The notes below the pieces were generated by a model. It searched no databases and was not told where the DNA came from. It was given only the letters and a program-made list of their open reading frames with translations. Below, piece by piece: positions 1 to 7,784 of a stretch of 64,000 nucleotides of DNA; the stretch's first letter is position 1; every line of letters begins with the position of its first letter. Position numbers and translations under genes: made by a program. This DNA is from Eubacteriales bacterium (GTDB lineage: Bacteria > Bacillota > Clostridia > Lachnospirales > Lachnospiraceae): contig JAUNHC010000015.1 in assembly GCA_030524175.1 (NCBI GenBank), forward strand, positions 1 to 64,000. The letters run 5' to 3'.

Positions 1-1
1 A

Positions 2-1027
2 CGTACGGTTCTTAGAGGGGAAAGCGGTAGTAATACCGCCGACCCACTCGATTACCTGCAGGGGGATTTAATCAACGTGGATGAAGTATCCATGGTAGAC
101 ATGCATTTAATGTATGAATTCCTCAGTCACATAAAAGATGGTTCCAGGATCTTACTGCTTGGGGATGTGAACCAGCTTCCTTCTGTGGGGGCAGGTGACG
201 TGTTCCGGCAGCTTATCGGCTGTGGACTGATCCCGGTCACCGTTTTGGATTTGGTGTACCGGCAGGGGGCAGACAGTAACATCCCAGTCAATGCCCAGCT
301 CATGCAGGAAAACCGGACCGACCTCTGTATGGGGGAGGATTTTCAGTTTATCCCCTGCAAAGGGGCCAAGGAAGCGGCTGAGATTGTCAGGAACCTGTAC
401 GCACAGGAAGTTTCACAGCAAGGCCTTGAGCAGGTACAGATATTAACCCCTTACCGGAAACGGAGCGCTGCAGGTGTGATAGAGCTTAACAAATCCCTTC
501 AGGATATTGTAAATCCACCTAATAGCGGAAAAAAAGAATTTGTAGAGGGAAATATGAAATTCCGTACCGGGGATAAGATCATACAGAATAAGAATACAGA
601 TATTTTAAGCAACGGGGATATGGGGATCATTGCAGACTTCTATGTGGATGAGGATGATACAAGTAAGGCGGTATTGCAGTTTTCAGATAACCGTCAGGTT
701 GAGTATGAGGCAGAACAGATGGAAATGATCGAACATGCCAATGCAATCACCATCCATAAATCCCAAGGCTCAGAATGCCCCATTGTCATTATTCCATGGG
801 TGAAGGCATTTTACATGATGTTAAAGCGCAACATCCTCTATACAGCGATCACCAGGGCTAAAGCGAAGGTGTATCTGGTGGGGGAATGGAGCGCGGTATG
901 CCAGGCAATCCACACGAATGATAATGGAAAGCGGAATACCCTGTTAGGACAGCGAATCATATGGTACTACAACAAATACAAAGATGGTCAGAAGCCAAAG
1001 ACAGAACAGCTGCGTCTGGCAGTGTAA
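2..1027 (+). CDS. RecD-like superfamily 1 helicase, C-terminal part (5' end outside window)
   Basis: This is the C-terminal ~340 residues of an ATP-dependent DNA helicase of the RecD2/TraA-like superfamily 1B. The frame is open to the first base, so the gene begins upstream. Visible motifs are a Walker B segment DEVSMVD near the start, the motif III-like LLLGDVNQLPSVG, and the C-terminal UvrD_C_2-type block ITIHKSQGSE followed by LYTAITRAK. The Walker A motif must lie upstream. Such helicases unwind duplex DNA and are common in conjugative elements, where they may act in transfer or repair. It is followed after 12 nt by the next gene, so the two are probably co-transcribed. The helicase family is secure; the role in this element is inferred. 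Confidence 0.9.
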   Translation, partial: RTVLRGESGSNTADPLDYLQGDLINVDEVSMVDMHLMYEFLSHIKDGSRILLLGDVNQLPSVGAGDVFRQLIGCGLIPVTVLDLVYRQGADSNIPVNAQLMQENRTDLCMGEDFQFIPCKGAKEAAEIVRNLYAQEVSQQGLEQVQILTPYRKRSAAGVIELNKSLQDIVNPPNSGKKEFVEGNMKFRTGDKIIQNKNTDILSNGDMGIIADFYVDEDDTSKAVLQFSDNRQVEYEAEQMEMIEHANAITIHKSQGSECPIVIIPWVKAFYMMLKRNILYTAITRAKAKVYLVGEWSAVCQAIHTNDNGKRNTLLGQRIIWYYNKYKDGQKPKTEQLRLAV

Positions 1028-1039
1028 GGAGGCTGAAGA

Positions 1040-1318
1040 ATGGAATATACAGATGACATGATAGACCGGATTGAAAAGATGGATCAGGCAGTTTATAAGA
1101 TGTGCCTGGCATTTCTGCAGTTAAATGATACAGATGACCTGGAAGTTAAATTTCCATGGAACAACGATATCATTGAGGAAATCTATGATGCTGCAGTACA
1201 GACACTTCGGAAATACCAGTACAAAGTGTGCGATCCGTATATAAAACAAACAGGTGGTTCCGGTCAGTATTGCAATATCAAGACCTGCGGAATCAGAGAG
1301 TGCAAATTACATCCATAA
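1040..1318 (+). CDS. small acidic hypothetical protein (92 aa)
   Basis: I do not recognise this protein. The ATG is preceded by AAGGAGG at good spacing and starts 12 nt after the helicase, so it is almost certainly translated and in the same operon. The N-terminal half is acidic and helical (DDMIDRIEKMDQ), and the C-terminus carries cysteines in a CNIKTCGIRECK arrangement that could bind metal, although spacing is not a classic zinc ribbon. No signal peptide or membrane segment is seen. Function unknown. Confidence 0.65.
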   Translation: MEYTDDMIDRIEKMDQAVYKMCLAFLQLNDTDDLEVKFPWNNDIIEEIYDAAVQTLRKYQYKVCDPYIKQTGGSGQYCNIKTCGIRECKLHP

Positions 1319-1337
1319 TAATTTCAATTCACCGAAA

Positions 1338-1375
1338 AAGCAGACTATTACTTGTATATAGGCAGTAGTCTGCTT
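1338..1375 (+). promoter_or_regulatory. 10-bp intercistronic hairpin
   Basis: AAGCAGACTA (1338-1347) is perfectly complementary to TAGTCTGCTT (1366-1375) with an 18-nt loop. It sits in the 76-nt gap upstream of the ribosome-binding site of the next gene. It lacks a T-tract, so it is more likely an RNA-stability or processing element than a terminator. Confidence 0.5.
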
Positions 1376-1394
1376 ACCAGAAAGGAGCAGACAA

Positions 1395-2312
1395 ATGAAA
1401 GAAATGCTTTATAACAAATCCGAAGCGGTAGCTGCCTTAAACTACGTGGAGGGATTTAACCCATTGGAGCTTGCACGGAAAATTCTAAATGAAGGCCAGG
1501 AGGAGCAGCTTTACCTGGATGTCAAATACAGAAAGCTATGGTTCCGCTTGATTCACCCACAGGGGAAAATTGCAAGTTATATTGTGAACTTTACGGAGAA
1601 CATGGCATTGGTGGAAGCAAGGATTTATTTGGACAGGAACGACAGTCCGGATAACTATATTGCAAGTTCCTTCTCACAGAAGTTCAGGAGTACGGATCCG
1701 CAGTTTGGAGATAAGTTCCTGGAAACTGCCCAGACAGCAGCAATTGGAAGGGCACTTGCGGATGCTGGATTTGGTCTTCAGTTTGCAGATGTAGGCGAAG
1801 AGAACGATCCGGCGCAGGTGGACGCCGGCATAACGGTTTCCCAGAACTATCAGGAGCAGAACATACAGCAATATGGTGTGCCATGGTCTGATGCACAGGC
1901 AGCCATGCCGGCACAACCACTGCCGCCTGTGCAGATGGATACAGGGCAGTCTATGATGAGCCAGTTCTATCAGCAGGCCCAGAGTGCCGGAAATACCATC
2001 GGGCAGCCAAACAGGATGCCTCCGGCTTCTAATGGACAAAATATTCCTTCCCAGATACCAACAGCCGCAAACCAGATGGCAGCAAATGCTGCGATGTCAG
2101 TGGATGAGCTTGTTAAAACAATGAGTTACGAGCAGGCTACGCAGGTGGTAATCGGTGGAAATGGGAAATTTGGTAAAAAAACAATGGGACAGGTTGCCAT
2201 AGAAAGCCCCTCCAGTGTGAATTGGTTTGCCTATGATTACGCTGGAAACAACAATATGGTGCCAGCTGCAGCCAGAATCATTCTGGAGAAAGCAATGCCA
2301 AAGGCGGGTTAA
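1395..2312 (+). CDS. conserved element protein, possible ssDNA-annealing/binding protein (305 aa)
   Basis: The start has AAAGGAG 8 nt upstream. Residues ~1-140 form a compact domain ending in TAAIGRALADAGFG; a similar AIGRAL-x-x-x-GFG signature occurs in phage single-strand annealing and related ssDNA-binding proteins, which is the only basis for the suggestion. Residues ~155-230 are a Gln/Pro/Met-rich linker of low complexity, and residues ~235-305 form a second small domain. No catalytic motif, signal peptide or membrane segment is seen. Its place between a helicase and a primase-like protein fits a DNA-metabolism role, but this is inference. Confidence 0.6.
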   Translation: MKEMLYNKSEAVAALNYVEGFNPLELARKILNEGQEEQLYLDVKYRKLWFRLIHPQGKIASYIVNFTENMALVEARIYLDRNDSPDNYIASSFSQKFRSTDPQFGDKFLETAQTAAIGRALADAGFGLQFADVGEENDPAQVDAGITVSQNYQEQNIQQYGVPWSDAQAAMPAQPLPPVQMDTGQSMMSQFYQQAQSAGNTIGQPNRMPPASNGQNIPSQIPTAANQMAANAAMSVDELVKTMSYEQATQVVIGGNGKFGKKTMGQVAIESPSSVNWFAYDYAGNNNMVPAAARIILEKAMPKAG

Positions 2313-2375
2313 TAAGAAGCATATGCGGCAGCCGGGAAACTGGCTGCCATTTCTGGAAAGGAGAGCTATCTATGT

Positions 2376-3569
2376 ATGGGGTATGACATGTCAGGATTCG
2401 ATTTTAATATTAAGGATGTAGCCAATATGCTGCAGCTAACCATCCGGCATAAAAATGCCCGTTCCTTGGATGCGGACTGTCCCTTTTGCGGAGGCAAAGG
2501 AAAAATGAACATTAATACGGAGCGGGACATCTATCGCTGTAATGTATGCGACTGTTCCGGCGGGATGCTGGGACTGTATGCAAATCTGTATGGCATTTCT
2601 TACGCAGAGGCGAACCGTCAGATACGGGAAGCACTCAATTTGGGGCAATACCGGAATGACTATGTAAGGGCGTCGGAGCCAGAGCCACAGATTCAGAACA
2701 GTGAGCTGGCATCAGAACTGGAAATTGACCATACTTACAGCCGGATGCTGTCCTTACTGACTCTCTCGGAAAAACACAGGGAGGATTTGCTGGGGCGCGG
2801 ACTTACTGCACCGCAGATTGAAGCCCAGAGATATCGCAGCGTGCCGCTGTTTGGTATAAAGAAACTGGTATCCAGGCTTTTGGAGGAAGGATGCACGGTG
2901 CAAGGAGTTCCGGGATTTCATCTGGATGAGGCTGGAAACTGGACCATTCATTTCAGTACCCCAAATTCCGGCATCCTGATTCCCATTGTTTCTATGGAAG
3001 GATTGACACAGGGATTTCAAATACGGCTGGATCATCCCACAGACTCCAAAAAGTATATCTGGCTGTCCAGTGTGAACTACCATCAGGGTGTTTCATCAGG
3101 AAGCCCTGTCCATGTGATTGGTGATTTGTCTGCCAAGACAGTCTATGTCACGGAGGGAGCGTTAAAGGGAACAATCGCCCATTATCTGTCCGGAGATACC
3201 TTTGTCTGCGTGGCTGGGGTAACTCAGTACCGGAATCTAAAGCCAATACTGGAGAAGTTAAGGGCAAACGGGGCAAGTTATGTATGGGAAGCTTACGATA
3301 TGGACAAGAAGATGAAGATTACCTGTGATGGAAACCACAAAAAATGCGGGGAATGTAATCTGTTGGTAAAACCGGAAATCTGTCCCCATAAGGAAAGAAA
3401 ACGCCGAAATATTCAGAATGGCTGTCAAAAGCTTTACGATATCTGCCGGGAATTATCCTTGCCGGTGGGCCGCCGGTTATGGGACGTAGATGATGCCTTG
3501 GACTGGAATGGCAATATAAAAGGAATTGATGATTTGTATTATGAACAGAGCTTGAGGAGAACACCATGA
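2376..3569 (+). CDS. primase-like protein with CHC2-type zinc finger and Toprim-like domain
   Basis: The protein (397 aa) has an N-terminal zinc-finger region (CPFCGGKGKMNI ... YRCNVCDCSGG, residues ~28-55) of the type found in DnaG-like primases, where it recognises template DNA. A central region with VTEGALKGTIAHYL (residues ~255-270) resembles the first acidic motif of a Toprim domain. A second cysteine set (CDGNHKKCGECNLL and CPHKE, residues ~325-345) may be another zinc site. The ATG at 2376 is chosen because AAAGGAG lies 12 nt upstream; an ATG at 2372 reads only four codons. It may prime the transferred strand, but no primase activity motif can be confirmed. The stop overlaps the start of the sortase gene. 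Confidence 0.75.
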   Translation: MGYDMSGFDFNIKDVANMLQLTIRHKNARSLDADCPFCGGKGKMNINTERDIYRCNVCDCSGGMLGLYANLYGISYAEANRQIREALNLGQYRNDYVRASEPEPQIQNSELASELEIDHTYSRMLSLLTLSEKHREDLLGRGLTAPQIEAQRYRSVPLFGIKKLVSRLLEEGCTVQGVPGFHLDEAGNWTIHFSTPNSGILIPIVSMEGLTQGFQIRLDHPTDSKKYIWLSSVNYHQGVSSGSPVHVIGDLSAKTVYVTEGALKGTIAHYLSGDTFVCVAGVTQYRNLKPILEKLRANGASYVWEAYDMDKKMKITCDGNHKKCGECNLLVKPEICPHKERKRRNIQNGCQKLYDICRELSLPVGRRLWDVDDALDWNGNIKGIDDLYYEQSLRRTP

Positions 3570-4372
3570 AGAAAAAGACACAAATAATATTTTTAATCGC
3601 GATATTCCTGTCAGCTGCAGTCGGTATTTTTGCGCTTGTAAGACTTTTAGACATTTATTCAGAGTATGAAAAAGGCAACAATACCTATGAAGTGCTGGAG
3701 GACTTTGTGAAGAAACCAGACCACGGAGAGGAAACAGAGGATAAGCCTCAGTCTGATACAGATGCAGTGAGAGTATCATCTCAGAAACTTATTGTGGATT
3801 TTGAAAGCTTGAGGGGCATTAATCCGGATGTGGCAGCCTGGATAGAGATACCGGCGCTGGATATCAGTTATCCGGTTGTGCAGGGAACGGACAATTCCTA
3901 CTATCTGCACCATCTTTTTAGTGGAGAATCCAACATCAATGGCAGTATTTTTGTGGACTTTCATAACAAGCTGGATTTTTCAGATGAAAATACCATTGTT
4001 TATGGACACAATATGAAAAATGGAAGTATGTTTGGCACGCTGTCCAATTATCAAAATCCAGAAGTATACAGAGAATACCCTTACTTCTATATTTATATTC
4101 CGGGATATTGTCTTGAATATCAGGTGTTCTCTTGCTATGCAGCAAAGACGGGAAGTGTTGGATATACTTATGCCTTTTCCGGTATAGAGGAATATCAGGT
4201 GTTTCTGGATACGGTAAGTTCCTATGCCGGATATTCCACCGGTGAAGACATGGCAGTGGCCGATAAGGTTGTGACCCTATCTACCTGTGTCAATTCCGAC
4301 CGGGATTACCGGTTTCTGGTTCATGGAAAACTGATAAAAAAGAGCGCGATTCAGGAGGAGAAAAAGAAATGA
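3566..4372 (+). CDS. srtB: class B sortase
   Basis: This 268-residue protein is a membrane-anchored transpeptidase that cleaves sorting signals of exported proteins and attaches them to peptidoglycan or to other pilin subunits. An N-terminal membrane segment (residues ~5-28) is followed by the sortase fold with catalytic His148 in VYGHNMKNG, Cys241 in TLSTC and Arg249. The spacing and the long insertion before TLSTC fit class B. The start overlaps the preceding stop (ATGA), indicating translational coupling. Likely substrates in this window are the proteins ending at 18477 and 47598, both of which carry a KTGDET motif before a C-terminal membrane segment. Confidence 0.93.
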   Translation: MKKKTQIIFLIAIFLSAAVGIFALVRLLDIYSEYEKGNNTYEVLEDFVKKPDHGEETEDKPQSDTDAVRVSSQKLIVDFESLRGINPDVAAWIEIPALDISYPVVQGTDNSYYLHHLFSGESNINGSIFVDFHNKLDFSDENTIVYGHNMKNGSMFGTLSNYQNPEVYREYPYFYIYIPGYCLEYQVFSCYAAKTGSVGYTYAFSGIEEYQVFLDTVSSYAGYSTGEDMAVADKVVTLSTCVNSDRDYRFLVHGKLIKKSAIQEEKKK

Positions 4373-4446
4373 TTGGACATGCAACATCAAAGTCAACACT
4401 GGAAAAAATCTTAAAACCCAGCACCCGTGCAGAGGGAATCTGTTGA
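4369..4446 (+). CDS. possible 25-aa coupled peptide
   Basis: A short frame starts at the ATG that overlaps the sortase stop (ATGA, as between the two upstream genes) and ends at 4446. It has no recognisable motif and is followed 41 nt later by a hairpin. The overlap geometry and an upstream AGGAGG-like stretch (CAGGAGGAG) favour translation, but the length makes this uncertain. Confidence 0.35.
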   Translation: MIGHATSKSTLEKILKPSTRAEGIC

Positions 4447-4487
4447 TAGTGGATTTGCTGCATAGACAATTTTACTAAAGGTTATGG

Positions 4488-4513
4488 AGCATCCCCTCGG
4501 GGGTGCTTCTTTC
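4488..4513 (+). terminator. probable intrinsic terminator after the sortase operon
   Basis: AGCATCCCC (4488-4496) pairs with GGGGGTGCT (4499-4507), with one wobble, followed by a short T-rich tract TCTTTC. It separates the helicase-sortase operon from the segregation genes. The remaining 4514-4634 stretch shows no gene and may hold the parM promoter or centromere; no iterated repeats were found there. Confidence 0.6.
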
Positions 4514-4634
4514 GTTATATGTAAAGCGATGACTTGTACTGGTCCGAATGGTATTAGGAAAATTGGGGAAAAGGGTGCGTTTTATGCATGTCATACGTAC
4601 AGAATAAGTATTAAAAAAAAAGGAGTAGTATTAT

Positions 4635-5567
4635 ATGATAAGAGAAATAAGAATACCAGTGGATCATGGAAACCGAAATATCAAGACAACCAGCCTGATT
4701 TTTACAACGGGGCTGAATGTGCTGGATAAAAAGCCTGGGCGGGGCGAAGAATATCTGAGGTATGAGGGGAAATACTATACCCTCAGTGAGAAACGGATTC
4801 CCTACCAACGGGATAAGACAAAGGATTTCCGTTTTTTTATCCTCACTTTGTTCGCCATAGCAAAGGAAATACACCAACAGAAACAGATTCTTTCCGAGGA
4901 TGTGGTTCAAGTACAACTGCCAATCGGTCTGCCGCCTAAACATTTCGCAGAGCTGTATGAGAAATATGAGGAGTTTTTTCAAGGTAATGGGCAGGTGCAG
5001 GAACTGGATTACTGTGGAACCAAATATCATGTGGTGATTCAGGATACCATGGCATTTCCGCAGGATTTTGCAGCCATGGTAACACGGCTTGAAAAGCTGA
5101 CGAAAATTCCCAAGGTTGTAGGAATTGATATCGGCGGATTTACGGCAAATTACCTCCTGATGCGCATGGGCAGTCCGGATATAGATTATTGTGATTCCTT
5201 AGAGATGGGAATCATCACGATGTACAATCAGATTATCTCTGACATTAACAGTGAATATGATGTTTTACTGGAAGAAGCGGATATCGACAGCATCGTGAAG
5301 GGAAACACCCAGTATTATGACAAGGCCATTGTAATGGCTGTTGAGGATAAGGTACAGGCATTTGTTATAGACCTGCTTCATAGTATTCGGGAACGCGGTA
5401 TTGATACTAAGACTTCTTATGTGGTATTTATTGGCGGCGGGGCTGTCCTGCTGAAGCGGTTTATCGAGAAGACAGACCGTCTGGGACAGTATATGTTTAT
5501 TGAAAACCTGCGGGCAAATGCAGAAGGCTATGGTATTCTCTACCAGATGACCAAGACGAAGGAGTGA
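4635..5567 (+). CDS. parM: ParM-like actin family ATPase, plasmid segregation
   Basis: This 310-residue protein belongs to the actin/Hsp70 superfamily branch of bacterial segregation filaments (ParM, Alp7A and relatives), which polymerise with ATP to push DNA copies apart. Visible motifs are an N-terminal phosphate loop region VDHGNRNIKT (residues ~9-18), a central phosphate-2 motif GIDIGGFTANY (~residue 164), and the adenosine motif FIGGGAVLL (~residue 270). The start has AAAGGAG upstream. It is followed by a small partner gene whose start overlaps or lies just after the stop, the standard ParM-ParR layout. Either a plasmid or a self-maintaining ICE would use it to avoid loss. Confidence 0.88.
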   Translation: MIREIRIPVDHGNRNIKTTSLIFTTGLNVLDKKPGRGEEYLRYEGKYYTLSEKRIPYQRDKTKDFRFFILTLFAIAKEIHQQKQILSEDVVQVQLPIGLPPKHFAELYEKYEEFFQGNGQVQELDYCGTKYHVVIQDTMAFPQDFAAMVTRLEKLTKIPKVVGIDIGGFTANYLLMRMGSPDIDYCDSLEMGIITMYNQIISDINSEYDVLLEEADIDSIVKGNTQYYDKAIVMAVEDKVQAFVIDLLHSIRERGIDTKTSYVVFIGGGAVLLKRFIEKTDRLGQYMFIENLRANAEGYGILYQMTKTKE

Positions 5568-5572
5568 TTGCA

Positions 5573-5938
5573 GTGGCAAAGAAAAATCCATTTATCTTTA
5601 CGATCGGATTCAATAAATCAAACCTGACGCATGTGAAGGCAGTGGAAATTCTGAATAAAACTAAGGATAAAGCCCAGCTGATTGCCACTGCTGTCCTGTA
5701 TTATTTGGAAGAAGCGGATGCCAACGGATGGCAACGTTTGGAAGAAGGAAACCTTCAACCCATAATCTCGGAACTGGTCCGGCATGAAGTGAAAAAAGCC
5801 ATGGGAAATTACCAAGCTGTTCCGGAAGCAGGGAAATCCACGTCATTTGGTATGGACAAGATTGATACACCGTTATCGTTGAATCCAGAACTTACACAAA
5901 ATGCTAAAAATGCATTGAAAGCTTTCCGAAAATTTTAA
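5573..5938 (+). CDS. ParR-like partner of ParM
   Basis: A small protein directly downstream of parM. The GTG at 5573 is chosen because AAGGAG (5558-5563) is 9 nt upstream; the earlier GTG at 5564 would abut that site. Residues ~5-25 (NPFIFTIGFNKSNLTHVKAVEIL) look like a beta-strand plus helix typical of ribbon-helix-helix or ParR-type adaptors, followed by an alpha-helical middle and a variable tail. ParR proteins bind centromere repeats and link them to ParM filaments. Identification rests on position and size more than sequence signature. It is closed by a clear terminator. Confidence 0.65.
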   Translation: MAKKNPFIFTIGFNKSNLTHVKAVEILNKTKDKAQLIATAVLYYLEEADANGWQRLEEGNLQPIISELVRHEVKKAMGNYQAVPEAGKSTSFGMDKIDTPLSLNPELTQNAKNALKAFRKF

Positions 5939-5947
5939 AGAAGATAC

Positions 5948-5978
5948 AAAAAGCAGCCACATGAATAGGCTGCTTTTT
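5948..5978 (+). terminator. intrinsic terminator of the parM operon
   Basis: Arms AAAAAGCAGCC (5948-5958) and GGCTGCTTTTT (5968-5978) pair perfectly with a 9-nt loop and a built-in T-tract. Confidence 0.9.
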
Positions 5979-6084
5979 GTCGTAATATGCGGAATTTTAC
6001 AGATGAAGCACAGACTTCTCACAGAGAGTACACAGATTCATCTATTATAATCAAAAAATGGTGGCTTAGAAAAGCATTCAAAAA

Positions 6085-6426
6085 TTATTTTTCCTCTAAA
6101 AGTGAATCTAACATACCGCGTAATGCGGCAAGAACAAGGTGTTTGGATTCAGGGGGACATTGATCTAAGTCGATTAGGATTTGGTTTATGGTAGAATCCG
6201 TATCTTTATCTTGCGGAAAGATAAGTGCATCCATGGAGATGTTGAGATAGGAAATCAGAGGGCAAAGCGTGTCCAAACGTGGATTTCCCCTATAATTTTC
6301 AATATCGGAAATTGTACGTAAAGATACGTGTGCCTGTTCAGCAAGGCTGTTTTGGGACAGGTTGCGGCGAAGCCGTTCTTCTTTTACGATATCCCCCAGT
6401 GCTTTTTTTGCCATCATTTGTATCAC
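6085..6426 (-). CDS. XRE-family HTH transcriptional regulator
   Basis: The 113-residue protein has an N-terminal helix-turn-helix of the Cro/CI (XRE) family: RRNLSQNSLAEQAHVSLRTISDIE spans residues ~19-42. The C-terminal part is short and may mediate dimerisation. It is transcribed away from the sigma-like genes at 6832, and the intergenic region between them contains repeated TTAACGC/GCGTTAA half-sites that overlap a + strand promoter. This is the arrangement of a repressor controlling the divergent unit, by inference. Confidence 0.88.
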   Translation of the reverse strand: MIQMMAKKALGDIVKEERLRRNLSQNSLAEQAHVSLRTISDIENYRGNPRLDTLCPLISYLNISMDALIFPQDKDTDSTINQILIDLDQCPPESKHLVLAALRGMLDSLLEEK

Positions 6427-6440
6427 CTCGCTTAACTCAT

Positions 6441-6513
6441 TTAACGCTTATATTTTACCTTAAAGAGGCATTAAGTAAAACGCGTTAAACTACATGATAA
6501 AGCGCGTTATAAT
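6441..6513 (+). promoter_or_regulatory. promoter with candidate XRE operator half-sites
   Basis: A -10 TATAAT lies at 6508-6513 and a weaker -35 TTAAAC at 6485-6490, spaced 17 nt. TTAACGC (6441-6447) and GCGTTAA (6482-6488) form an inverted pair and GCGCGTTA (6502-6509) is a further copy; two copies overlap the promoter elements. This fits repression by the divergent XRE protein. Confidence 0.55.
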
Positions 6514-6699
6514 GCGTACTTGTTTTTGTCATCAGGTACAAAGGAGATATGGATACTTGCAAGATACGAATGAGAAGAAAATCACGGTTAATATACTAAA
6601 AAAATTGAAGCTATCCTTGGGCGACAATCTGCTGATCGATATGTAGTATATGGGTTGTTACTACTGCATGTAGCGCATGAGTTTCTCTCTTCTTTTGAT

Positions 6700-6732
6700 A
6701 AGGCCGAACCGGTTACAGACTGGTTCGGCCTT
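6700..6732 (+). terminator. terminator-like hairpin in the sigma-gene leader
   Basis: AAGGCCGAACC (6700-6710) pairs perfectly with GGTTCGGCCTT (6722-6732), followed by TCCCTTT. It lies between the promoter at 6508 and the gene at 6832, so the transcript must read through it. The leader also holds a short frame (6557-6646, TTG start after AAGGAG, 29 residues), which could be a leader peptide or a gene remnant. Confidence 0.6.
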
Positions 6733-6780
6733 TCCCTTTGTCGAGACAGCATCTATTTTGTCGAAAAACGGTGCCGTTCA

Positions 6781-6825
6781 CCTCCCCCCTGAAATTTGGA
6801 ACACGATAACCCAAATTTCTGGAGG
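6781..6825 (+). promoter_or_regulatory. hairpin that sequesters the ribosome-binding site
   Basis: GAAATTTGG (6791-6799) pairs perfectly with CCAAATTTC (6811-6819). The outer CCTCC (6781-6785) is complementary to GGAGG (6821-6825), which is the ribosome-binding site of the gene at 6832. The fold would hide the site, so translation may depend on opening it. Direct pairing is visible; regulation is inference. Confidence 0.55.
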
Positions 6826-6831
6826 CAGAAA

Positions 6832-7278
6832 ATGAAAGAAAAAAATACATATACAGGTTCTAAAGTCAAAAATCAGTTTACGGCATATCTATTGGGATTT
6901 ATCCGTGGAAGACGTAGAGATTATCTGGTGAAGAAAATCAAGGTCAATACTGCAGAGAATCCAATGGAGGATTTTGCTCAGGTAGAAACGGGGATACCTT
7001 TTGAGGTGCTGCTTGAAACGCAGGCAAAACAAAGGCTTTTGATGGAGGAAGCCAGGGGCTGTTATCCAAGATGGAATGAGATGGAGGATCAGCGCCTGAT
7101 AGAAGCACTATCAAATTTGTGTGAAGATGAAAGGCATCTGATTTACCAACATGTATTTGAAGAGCGTTCTTTTAAAGAAATGAGTCTTCTAAATGGTTTG
7201 CCAGAAGCAAAATGCAAAGGCATTTATTACTATGCAATTAAAAAAATCCGTAACCGGATGGGAGGTGAAAGATCATGA
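6832..7278 (+). CDS. sigma-70-like regulator of conjugative-element type (148 aa)
   Basis: The ATG at 6832 follows GGAGG at 6821-6825; an in-frame TTG at 6796 would place the start inside the hairpin and before the ribosome-binding site. The C-terminal half (LSNLCEDERHLIYQHVFEERSFKEMSLL ... KIRNRM) resembles sigma region 4: a helix that detects LXXLXXXE followed by a helix-turn-helix. Similar small proteins occur in Tn916-like and related conjugative transposons next to an HTH_16 protein, as here. It overlaps the next gene by 4 nt. It probably controls element genes, perhaps excision or transfer. Confidence 0.72.
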   Translation: MKEKNTYTGSKVKNQFTAYLLGFIRGRRRDYLVKKIKVNTAENPMEDFAQVETGIPFEVLLETQAKQRLLMEEARGCYPRWNEMEDQRLIEALSNLCEDERHLIYQHVFEERSFKEMSLLNGLPEAKCKGIYYYAIKKIRNRMGGERS

Positions 7279-7463
7279 ATTTTGAAGAAACATTGTTCCG
7301 GGCAAAGCAGGGAGACACGGAAGCGGTGGAGCAGATATTGGAGATGTACCGTCCGCTTTTAATTAAGAACGCACTGGTAAATGGACGGTTTGATGAAGAT
7401 CTGTATCAGGAGCTGGTGGTGGAAACATTGAAGTGTATTCAGTATTTTCGTTCAAAATTGTAA
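7275..7463 (+). CDS. HTH_16-type conjugative transposon regulator (62 aa)
   Basis: A short protein of the family of helix-turn-helix domains found in conjugative transposons. The sequence FRAKQGDTEAVEQILEMYRPLL followed by DEDLYQELVVETLKCIQYF resembles a truncated sigma region 2. It starts inside the end of the upstream sigma-like gene (ATGA-type overlap), so the two are translationally coupled and may act as a split sigma factor. It is followed by a terminator. Confidence 0.75.
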   Translation: MNFEETLFRAKQGDTEAVEQILEMYRPLLIKNALVNGRFDEDLYQELVVETLKCIQYFRSKL

Positions 7464-7497
7464 TCAGTTTTAGTCCTATGAGTAAATGTTAAAGTTA

Positions 7498-7528
7498 AAA
7501 CGGATTGTCAAAAAATGGCAGTCCGTTT
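7498..7528 (+). terminator. intrinsic terminator
   Basis: Arms AAACGGATTGTCA (7498-7510) and TGGCAGTCCGTTT (7516-7528) pair with two G-U wobbles and a 5-nt loop, closing the sigma-like operon. Confidence 0.75.
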
Positions 7529-7601
7529 GTTTAAAAGTAAGATTTTCATTTGGAATTATATAGTTTATATTAGATATACATTGTGAGATTTTAAATAAAT
7601 A

Positions 7602-7784
7602 GTGTGGATTGGAGAAGCGGCAATGCGTGATACGGCGATAGCAATGGCTAAAAGATTACTTGTGGACAGCATATGGAAAAGTGCGAATCTGGAAGGGCTG
7701 GGAACTACCTTTCCAAAAACAGAGGCGATTCTGGCCAATGTGCCAACAACGATAAAAACGGAAGGGACGGCATCTGTAGAATGA
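7602..7784 (+). pseudogene. Fic-family protein fragment
   Basis: A 60-residue frame reads GEAAMRDTAIAMAKRLLVDS and then IWKSANLEGLGTTFPKTEA. This matches my memory of the N-terminal helix and inhibitory-helix region of Fic/DOC AMPylation-type proteins (VDSIWKSANIEG-like). No ribosome-binding site is present, the upstream part is missing, and the catalytic HPFxxGNGR motif is absent because the sequence breaks off near 7770. It is a relic, not a working gene. Confidence 0.55.

Noticed and set aside
1674-2039. 121-codon - strand frame inside the 1395-2312 gene
   Set aside because: Shadow of the + strand gene, biased Arg/His/Cys composition and no start signals.
7565-7784. Extension of the - strand AraC-like frame to 7565
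   Set aside because: The + strand of the same bases reads a better Fic-like sequence; the - strand frame there looks like a chance open frame.
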